Shown here: piece by piece, positions 7,580 to 13,281 of the stretch
Layout of the letters: every line of letters begins with the position of its first letter
Position numbering within the stretch: the stretch's first letter is position 1
Source: RUG13091 sp963619935
GTDB taxonomy: Bacteria > Bacillota_I > Bacilli_A > RFN20 > CAG-826
Assembly (NCBI GenBank): GCA_963619935.1
Contig: CAVEYA010000073.1
Span: forward strand, 1-13,281
DNA length: 13,281 nt
Direction of reading: 5' to 3'
Made by a program: the position numbers and the translations under genes
Notes under the pieces: model-generated
The model's input: only the letters and a program-made list of their open reading frames with translations
Databases searched by the model: none
What the model was told of the DNA's origin: nothing

Positions 7580-9943
7580 TTATTTATTAAGTACCACATC
7601 TTCTAATTGATACACACCATAATCTTGATATGTATAAACAATTGGGTTAATTTGGGCAACCCCACACCATGGGAGCCATAAACTACCGTTTTGGTTAGTT
7701 GGGTGATATAAGAAATCACTCACTTGGCAAGCTTCTGCCATTAAACAACGATATCTCCATCCACGAGAGCCATCATAATCAGATAAGTATTTAGAAGCGT
7801 TTTGCAATGTAATTGCGGCTTTCTTATATGTTTCAACACCAGTAAATTCATAGACTTTAAAAATGTCATACCACATATAAACAGCAAAGCAATCCGCACC
7901 AGCGTGGCCAGTAGCAATAATGGAAGCACCTAATACATTACCATTGACATAAGGACAATATGCTTCATTTTCTTCACTAGCTGGGCAAGCAAAATCATAC
8001 ATGAATGTCCAAGATAAAGCACAGCATGCTGCGTGTCTCATTGCTTTTTCATATCTAACATCATTAGATAAAGCATAGGCATATCTAAAACCAAACATCG
8101 CATAAATAGCAGCTTCTTTATCCACTACGTTTGCGTTATCACAAGTACCACCAACATATTTGCCCATCTCTAAATAAATATGTTCATAGGAATAATCTGC
8201 TGCCGCTAATGCTGCAGTTTTATATTTTTCATTATTTGTGGTGTTATACATCTTTGCTAAGAAACGAATGGCGACAGGTGTATTAATCTTAAATTTAGCA
8301 GGATCACTTGCATCATTACCAATATTGCTATCAGCAAATTCACTACCTGGTACACCACCATCTTTAGTAAAAGCACGGTTAAATGAACCATCTTCATTTT
8401 GTTTGCTGACTAAATTATCGGCAAAACGCACACAATAATCTAACCAATTTTGATTAGTTTCACCGTTATCCAAACCATATAGGTAGGCATCTAAAATACC
8501 TTCTACACCATCGCACAACATTCTTAAATAAATCGCTGCATACCCAGCGGTCCCAGTAGTGTGTAAACCACCATAAGCACCTTCCCACCAAATATATGGG
8601 AAAACATTACCATCTGGATAAATTGTGCTACTTGTCCAGAAATTTACAATGTTCTTGCCTTGTGTTTTATAAGTAGAATTGTTTTTAATTAAGCCTTGAC
8701 GGTATAAATGCGCACCAACAGAAGTTTGTTGACCAACGAATCCCATTTGATAAGAGAAAGCACCTCTAGAAGCATTTGGATCTAAATTAAGTTCCCAAGG
8801 TACTCCATAGGAAGTAACACCATTTTTGTTAATCGCAGTGTATTCAGCAGAAAAACAATCAATATTTTGACTATAAGCTATTTCATTGCTTGCTTGTTTA
8901 CATTGTGTATCAACATATAAATATGATTTTTCGTATGAATCCACTAATGCATCATTAAAATTGTCGGTTTTACCAATTACTAATCCAACTTTATATTCAT
9001 GATAATGTCTTTCAGTCACTTCATGGAAACGTTTAGACCAACCAGAACCACTATCAAATGTGGCAGGCCCTTCTGCACATGGATAGCAGAATGTGACTGC
9101 GATGTCGCTAGCTTCACCATTTTTTTCACTTTCAAAACCAAGTGAACCATATTCTAAATCATCATTTACATCGCCATCTGCACCACCGCCAAGTTCACCA
9201 TTAACAGTGATTTTTGGTTCAGCGTGCACGATAGAGAAATAGTAATTTGTGTTCTTATTTCTAATCATTGTCATAGGTAAGCCCATACGGGTTTCTTTGA
9301 CGTATACTTGAGGGTTATATAAACTAGTGACTAATGCACTTGAAGCATTATATTTAGTGTCTTTATAGACAGTCGCAGGAATGAAGAAATCAAAATCATC
9401 AACACTCTTTGATTCGGCACCATTCTTTAAAGTAAATAATGATTCAAATCCAGCATCTCTAGATTTAGCTTTAATAACTGTTACTTTACGATTTACAGTA
9501 ATGCCATAATTTTGACTAATGTAATAACTATCCATTAATCTAAATTGTGATTTCGCAGAGGTATTAATAATAGCAATACAGTGATAACCGTAATTAGTTT
9601 CCGTCACTGCATTATATCCTTGTGCGTAATCATGAGTTTCATACATCCCAAATGATTCTGTACCACGCACAGTAATCTTAGCCGGTTCATTATTGTAGGC
9701 GATTAAATCATTCGTAGAATTATCACGAATATAAATTTCAAATAAATCCTTATCATTTTTCACAAATGAAATATAAGAATCACTATTCTTTAAAACTTGA
9801 TTGCCATCAATCGTGGTAATTGCTCCTTTTGGAGCATCAGGGGCAACAAAGAACCCTTTTAAAGTATTTTTACCATTACTACAACCAGAAAGTGACATTG
9901 TGGCAATTTCTAATAAAATAAATAAACGATTTTTATTTCTCAT
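7580..9943 (-). CDS. Secreted lipoprotein, probable (alpha/alpha)6-barrel glycoside hydrolase of unassigned family
   Basis: This 787-residue protein starts with a lipoprotein signal peptide (lipobox LSGC, Cys21), although Glu12 sits oddly in its hydrophobic core. Residues ~30-345 look like a beta-sandwich. From ~360 to the end it resembles a six-hairpin alpha/alpha toroid, with repeated helix pairs and conserved-looking acidic and aromatic loops: YQMGFVGQQ (398-406), PYIWWEGAYGGLHTTG (449-464), NEDGSF (516-521), GGTCDNANVVDKEAA (598-612) and TGHAGADCF (678-686). Such a sandwich plus toroid is typical of several glycosidase and lyase families. I cannot assign a family or pick catalytic residues. 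It has about 17 cysteines, many for a secreted Gram-positive protein. AGGAGG lies 6 nt before the ATG. It follows the permease genes by 10 nt. It probably cuts the polymer outside the cell. Confidence 0.8.
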   Translation of the reverse strand: MRNKNRLFILLEIATMSLSGCSNGKNTLKGFFVAPDAPKGAITTIDGNQVLKNSDSYISFVKNDKDLFEIYIRDNSTNDLIAYNNEPAKITVRGTESFGMYETHDYAQGYNAVTETNYGYHCIAIINTSAKSQFRLMDSYYISQNYGITVNRKVTVIKAKSRDAGFESLFTLKNGAESKSVDDFDFFIPATVYKDTKYNASSALVTSLYNPQVYVKETRMGLPMTMIRNKNTNYYFSIVHAEPKITVNGELGGGADGDVNDDLEYGSLGFESEKNGEASDIAVTFCYPCAEGPATFDSGSGWSKRFHEVTERHYHEYKVGLVIGKTDNFNDALVDSYEKSYLYVDTQCKQASNEIAYSQNIDCFSAEYTAINKNGVTSYGVPWELNLDPNASRGAFSYQMGFVGQQTSVGAHLYRQGLIKNNSTYKTQGKNIVNFWTSSTIYPDGNVFPYIWWEGAYGGLHTTGTAGYAAIYLRMLCDGVEGILDAYLYGLDNGETNQNWLDYCVRFADNLVSKQNEDGSFNRAFTKDGGVPGSEFADSNIGNDASDPAKFKINTPVAIRFLAKMYNTTNNEKYKTAALAAADYSYEHIYLEMGKYVGGTCDNANVVDKEAAIYAMFGFRYAYALSNDVRYEKAMRHAACCALSWTFMYDFACPASEENEAYCPYVNGNVLGASIIATGHAGADCFAVYMWYDIFKVYEFTGVETYKKAAITLQNASKYLSDYDGSRGWRYRCLMAEACQVSDFLYHPTNQNGSLWLPWCGVAQINPIVYTYQDYGVYQLEDVVLNK

Positions 9944-9949
9944 ACAATG

Positions 9950-9955
9950 CCTCCT
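9950..9955 (-). promoter_or_regulatory. Ribosome binding site of the lipoprotein glycosidase gene
   Basis: AGGAGG overlaps the TAG stop of the upstream permease gene (TAGGAGG) and lies 6 nt before the ATG at 9943. It is one of the two AGGAGG sites in the operon, so this secreted product may be well translated. Confidence 0.85.
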
Positions 9956-10832
9956 ATTTCATACCAGTCATAGCAATACCTTCAACAAAGTATTTCTGAC
10001 AAAGAATGTATAACACTAAGGTTGGAATTAAACCAATAATAGACGCTGCCATCATTAATGGATATGGGGAACTATTACTCGATTGCGTAGCAGCAATTAA
10101 TAATTGAATCGTTCTCATACTTGGCACGCTATTAACGTATAATAATGGACCCATATAATCGTTATAACATCCATTAAAGGATAAGATTAATTGGGTAATA
10201 ATCGCTGGAGTAGATAACGGTAGAATAATCTTAAAGAAAACACCGAACTTAGTCATACCATCGATTTCCGCAGCTTCTTCTAATTCTTTTGGTAAAGTAC
10301 GGAAATATTGGTATAAGAAGAACATAGTCATCGCACTACCAAACATACCTGGAACAATAATTGGTAGCGGTGTGTTATCCCAATGATAGAAATCTTGGAA
10401 CAATAAGAAACTAGGCACCATAGTGATAATACCTGGAATTACCATTGTGGCTAGTAAAATATAAAAGACAATATTTTTACCTTTAAAGTCAATACGCGCA
10501 AAGCCATAAGCCGCCATCGCGGAACATAAGACACCTACTAAGATAGGAGGAGCAACATATAAAATTGTGTTTAAGAAAGCTCTCCAAACTGGAATACCAC
10601 TCGCCGCTGATTCAGTAAAGAATTTATAATACGAACCAATATCAATTGTTCCATGGAATGTCCAATCAAATGTCGCACCCGTTGGATCATTAAAAGAAAC
10701 ACCCAATGCGTAAATAAATGGGAAAATGAAAATAGCAGACATAAGGATTAAAATGCCATATGCCACGACCTTGCCTACATAGTAGGAAGCTTTCATTTTT
10801 TTCTTATGATGGACATGTTGATTAGGAGTCAT
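9954..10832 (-). CDS. Carbohydrate ABC transporter permease, MalG/LacG/AraQ type
   Basis: This 292-residue inner-membrane permease has about six membrane segments (first at ~22-45, last at ~262-280). It carries the cytoplasmic EAA loop that docks to the ATPase: LEEAAEIDGMTKFGVFFKIILP (residues 184-205). The PKELEEAAxIDG wording and the ending FVEGIAMTGMK are typical of the second permease of CUT1 oligosaccharide importers. It is unlikely to be a CUT2 monosaccharide permease. The start ATG overlaps the previous gene's end by 11 bp. GGTGA just upstream is a weak ribosome binding site, so translation is probably coupled. It is the only gene in the operon ending in TAG. The substrate is inferred as an arabinose-containing oligosaccharide from the nearby GH51 gene. 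Confidence 0.93.
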   Translation of the reverse strand: MTPNQHVHHKKKMKASYYVGKVVAYGILILMSAIFIFPFIYALGVSFNDPTGATFDWTFHGTIDIGSYYKFFTESAASGIPVWRAFLNTILYVAPPILVGVLCSAMAAYGFARIDFKGKNIVFYILLATMVIPGIITMVPSFLLFQDFYHWDNTPLPIIVPGMFGSAMTMFFLYQYFRTLPKELEEAAEIDGMTKFGVFFKIILPLSTPAIITQLILSFNGCYNDYMGPLLYVNSVPSMRTIQLLIAATQSSNSSPYPLMMAASIIGLIPTLVLYILCQKYFVEGIAMTGMK

Positions 10833-11745
10833 AATTCACCCACAATCTAGATCCCACGAATTGGAATGCTGAAATAATTAAAATAAAGATACCTAGGATA
10901 ATGCCACATGCAGCAGCTTGTCCTCTGAAGTTATTCGCTGTACGAATATAGATAAACCACACTGGTGACATAGCCCAATCTGGTGTACCATGTGAGCCTG
11001 CCATCGCTTGGAAACGAGAGAATTCTTGTAATGTGCCAGAAATACCAGTCACTAAGATATAGAAAACAGTTGGTGATAAAGCTGGTAAAGTAATATATCT
11101 AAATTTTTGTAAGAAGTTTGCCCCATCAATACTAGCGGCTTCATAGAGTTGTTTGTTAACGCTCTTTAAAGAAGCAAATAATAAGAGAATAGAAGTGCCT
11201 AAACCAGACCAAACACCCATAATCATCATTGAGATTAAGAAGTTTTTATCAGAAATAAAGTTAATATCAGTGGTAATCCAACCCAAGTTCTTTAAGGCTT
11301 GGTTAATGACACCGTACCCTTGTGCGTACATGGATTGCCAAATAAAGGAAATCGCAATTGACCCACAAATGGTTGGAACATAGAAAATAGATTTAAAGAT
11401 AATAGAACATTTTGGATTAGACACTAATAAATTAGTGAGAATAATCGCAATGAAAATGCCAATAGGTACTGCAATACAGGTGATTAAAACGTTAATCATA
11501 CCTTGCATAAATAATGGCTCTTCAAATGCAGAGATATAGTTTTGGAAACCAACAAAATGCGCACCATTAACAGTTGCGTAAGTATCAGTAAAAGATATTA
11601 CTACCGCATATCCAAGTGGAAAAGCCATAAATAAAAGTAAGCCAATAATCAAAGGAGCGACAAAAATCCATCCAGTAATAGATTCCATTACTTTTTTACG
11701 ATGGGCACTTGATTTTGGTTTTTTAAATTCTAAGGCTCTAACCAT
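10822..11745 (-). CDS. Carbohydrate ABC transporter permease, MalF/UgpA/LacF type
   Basis: This 307-residue permease is the first of the pair. A basic N-terminus leads into a TM helix at ~24-48 (WIFVAPLIIGLLLFMAFPLG), followed by a periplasm-facing-type loop with FVGFQNY (residues 64-70), a hallmark of MalF/UgpA-like subunits. The ATPase-docking EAA loop is LYEAASIDGANFLQKFRYITLP (200-221). The YVPTICGSIA segment (122-131) is also typical. It starts 4 nt after the binding-protein gene. No convincing ribosome binding site precedes the ATG, so coupling to the upstream gene is likely. With the next permease it forms the membrane channel. Confidence 0.93.
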   Translation of the reverse strand: MVRALEFKKPKSSAHRKKVMESITGWIFVAPLIIGLLLFMAFPLGYAVVISFTDTYATVNGAHFVGFQNYISAFEEPLFMQGMINVLITCIAVPIGIFIAIILTNLLVSNPKCSIIFKSIFYVPTICGSIAISFIWQSMYAQGYGVINQALKNLGWITTDINFISDKNFLISMMIMGVWSGLGTSILLLFASLKSVNKQLYEAASIDGANFLQKFRYITLPALSPTVFYILVTGISGTLQEFSRFQAMAGSHGTPDWAMSPVWFIYIRTANNFRGQAAACGIILGIFILIISAFQFVGSRLWVNYDS

Positions 11746-11749
11746 AACT

Positions 11750-13198
11750 TTATAATTTCAGTTTCTCGTTGACGTTATCTCGTGTTGTATTTAAGAATTG
11801 TTCAACCGTGATACGTTCACTTTCGCTTTCTGCGAAAACCTTTTCAACATCTTTATCATAAGCTTCGGTTTTCCACAATTGATTCTTATGATAACTCCAT
11901 AAACCAACAGGCTGTTGTTCCGCAGCAGTTAAAAAGCATTGGAAATTTGCTGGTTTATTATTTGATTCTCTTTCAATGTAATCTTCTTGAGTAGCAAGTT
12001 CAGGATAGACAGGAATTTGGAACCCAGTTGCGGATAATAATTCTTGTCCTTCTTTAGAAGCGATATATTCAATTAATTTCCAAGCTGCTTCTTTGTGCTT
12101 AGAACCATTGTATAAAGAATAGCCAACAGAACCACTCCAAGCATTCTTGGTTGGGTTCACGGAATTAGCAGGAACTGGGCAAATATCCCAGTCAAAGTCT
12201 AACTTACGGAAAGCAGTAACTTTACTCTTTAAACCAATATAGCAGGCTAACATTTGGTTAGAGAATAATTTAGAAGCATCACTGCCAGTACTCCATGATG
12301 CTGGTGGTTGTACGCAGTCATAAACATATGATCTTTGCATATCTTCATAACCCTTCTTTAAACCTGCTAAAGTATTTGGATCGGTTGGGAAAGCACTTCT
12401 ATCTTCATTTAAGAAATCGCCACCCGCGGACCAAACTAAACCTTCAGTAGAAAGGCCACCTACACCATACATTGTGACAACGCCTTTATCATTCTTTTGA
12501 ATTAATTTCTTCCACATGGTGAAAGCGTCTTCAATATCCATAATTTCATTATTATCTGGATATGGAATACCAGCCTTTTTAAAAGCTGATTTATTGTAAT
12601 ACATGACAGTAGGCCCAATATCTTTAGGTAAGGCTATTAAAGTGCCTTCTGTCCCACCACATGTTTGTGTTTGAAAATTATATCTATATCTATTAACAGC
12701 GGATTGATACATTTCATCAATATTCACTAAATTACTACTTTCAACATAAGGACCTAAGTCCTCACAACGGCCACCACCAAGTTCAGTCCACGCCATGACA
12801 TCACCATCAGGCATTAAAAAGACATCCGCGATATCATTACCGTTTAAACGAGTGGAATATGCATCTTCGTAACTAGAAAGAATAGTTAAATTAACTTTAA
12901 TGTTTGGATAACGAATATTGAATCCTTTGAGCATTGTGTTTAAAACACTCATTTCAATGGATTGACCATCACCATCCCAGTGTACAAATTCAATCGTACA
13001 AGCTTCACCAGTGTATGGATTTTCCGCAAATAAATCATCATATTTAGACATGATGGATTCAACATCATCATTAGTTACATCATTAGTGTCATCATCCACA
13101 CCGAATTGAGAATTAATAATACATCCGGACAAGCTTAAAGCACCGACAATTAAAAATGAAGGAAGTATAACTCTGAGTATTTTCTTTTTGTTACCCAT
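11750..13198 (-). CDS. Sugar-binding lipoprotein of a CUT1 ABC transporter (extracellular solute-binding protein family 1)
   Basis: This 482-residue lipoprotein captures oligosaccharides for the importer. The signal peptide MGNKKKILRVILPSFLIVGA ends at lipobox LSLSGC (Cys26), followed by an Asp/Asn-rich linker. Family-1 landmarks include IEFVHWDGDGQSIEMSVLNTM at the mature N-terminus, IALPKDIGPTVMYYNKSAFKKAGIP at mid-protein, and EAAWKLIEYIASKEGQELLS with GFQIPVYPEL near the end. The start is uncertain. The ATG at 13198 gives the best signal peptide; the ATG at 13228 adds MIFIKEYNYP. Neither has a visible ribosome binding site. The longer start would lie inside a near-consensus promoter, so I prefer 13198 and note that the mRNA could be leaderless. 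It is the first gene of the operon. Confidence 0.92.
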   Translation of the reverse strand: MGNKKKILRVILPSFLIVGALSLSGCIINSQFGVDDDTNDVTNDDVESIMSKYDDLFAENPYTGEACTIEFVHWDGDGQSIEMSVLNTMLKGFNIRYPNIKVNLTILSSYEDAYSTRLNGNDIADVFLMPDGDVMAWTELGGGRCEDLGPYVESSNLVNIDEMYQSAVNRYRYNFQTQTCGGTEGTLIALPKDIGPTVMYYNKSAFKKAGIPYPDNNEIMDIEDAFTMWKKLIQKNDKGVVTMYGVGGLSTEGLVWSAGGDFLNEDRSAFPTDPNTLAGLKKGYEDMQRSYVYDCVQPPASWSTGSDASKLFSNQMLACYIGLKSKVTAFRKLDFDWDICPVPANSVNPTKNAWSGSVGYSLYNGSKHKEAAWKLIEYIASKEGQELLSATGFQIPVYPELATQEDYIERESNNKPANFQCFLTAAEQQPVGLWSYHKNQLWKTEAYDKDVEKVFAESESERITVEQFLNTTRDNVNEKLKL

Positions 13199-13204
13199 AG
13201 GATA

Positions 13205-13233
13205 ATTATATTCTTTAATGAATATCATGTGAA
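13205..13233 (-). promoter_or_regulatory. Candidate sigma-A promoter of the operon
   Basis: The minus strand has TTCACA (13228-13233, one mismatch to TTGACA), a 17-nt spacer, and TATAAT (13205-13210, perfect). An A-rich stretch precedes it. The expected start, 7 nt after the -10, is the A of the ATG at 13198. AT-rich DNA yields chance matches, but correct spacing with both boxes near consensus is notable. Confidence 0.55.
13208..13225 (-). promoter_or_regulatory. Candidate operator dyad between the -35 and -10 boxes
   Basis: ATATTC-ATTAAA-GAATAT is a perfect 6-bp inverted repeat with a 6-nt spacer. It fills the promoter spacer and runs into the -10. A further ATATTC at 13231-13236 lies exactly 11 bp upstream of the first arm, overlapping the -35. 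Position suits a repressor, but no regulator gene is in view. Confidence 0.35.
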
Positions 13234-13281
13234 TATAAAATTTTTGCTTTTAACTTAGTATTATCCTTATTAGATATATAT

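Larger units (their letters stand above)
2319..13233 (-). other. Predicted seven-gene glycan capture, cleavage and import operon
   Basis: Seven co-directional genes run from the binding protein to the DUF4886 lipoprotein. Junctions in transcription order are a 4-nt gap, 11-nt overlap, 10-nt gap, 1-nt gap (if the start is 7578), 1-nt overlap and 1-nt gap. A candidate promoter opens it and a rho-independent terminator closes it. No ATPase and no regulator are included. Confidence 0.75.

Noticed and set aside
7580..9943. Assignment of the large lipoprotein to GH127/GH146 beta-L-arabinofuranosidases
   Set aside because: The toroid and the arabinose context fit, but I do not see the conserved Glu/Cys metal-site pattern (ETC followed by CC) of those families.
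588..13198. Alternative genetic code (TGA as tryptophan)
   Set aside because: No gene stops at TGA, but the many tryptophans are all TGG and no in-frame TGA is needed to complete any protein.

Overview
The window is AT-rich DNA from a low-GC, Gram-positive-type bacterium. Secreted products carry lipoboxes or a C-terminal membrane anchor, start sites have AGGAGG-like ribosome binding sites, and no outer-membrane components appear. Every gene reads through under the standard code: tryptophan is TGG, there are no in-frame TGA codons, and all nine stops are TAA or TAG. This argues against the Mycoplasma code. An uncultured gut member of the Bacilli/Erysipelotrichia/RF39 type is a reasonable guess, but it is an inference.

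The window is essentially one glycan-use locus. From right to left on the minus strand, a seven-gene operon (about 13198 down to 2341) encodes: a sugar-binding lipoprotein; two MalF/MalG-type permeases; a large lipoprotein that looks like an (alpha/alpha)6-barrel glycosidase of unassigned family; two single-pass surface proteins built from concanavalin-A-like sandwich domains, an Ig-like domain and a C-terminal transmembrane helix; and a lipoprotein with an Ig-like domain and a DUF4886/SGNH-hydrolase-like domain. Junctions range from an 11-nt overlap to a 10-nt gap, and a clear rho-independent terminator lies directly after the last stop. A near-consensus promoter with a dyad between its -35 and -10 boxes lies at the right edge of the window.

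After a 265-nt spacer comes a separately promoted gene, also on the minus strand, for a cytoplasmic GH51 alpha-L-arabinofuranosidase. Its 3' end overlaps by 24 bp the 3' end of a plus-strand gene for a sugar-ABC-transporter ATPase (MsmK/UgpC type), which is cut by the left edge.

Inferred working model: the surface proteins bind an arabinose-containing plant glycan (arabinan, arabinoxylan or a pectin side chain). The lipoprotein glycosidase and the DUF4886 protein, possibly an esterase, trim it outside the cell. The ABC importer takes up oligosaccharides, powered by the nearby ATPase because the operon has none of its own. The GH51 enzyme then releases arabinose in the cytoplasm. The least familiar part is the pair of adjacent sandwich/Ig/TM proteins, which share a repeated domain and look like a surface glycan-capture module.
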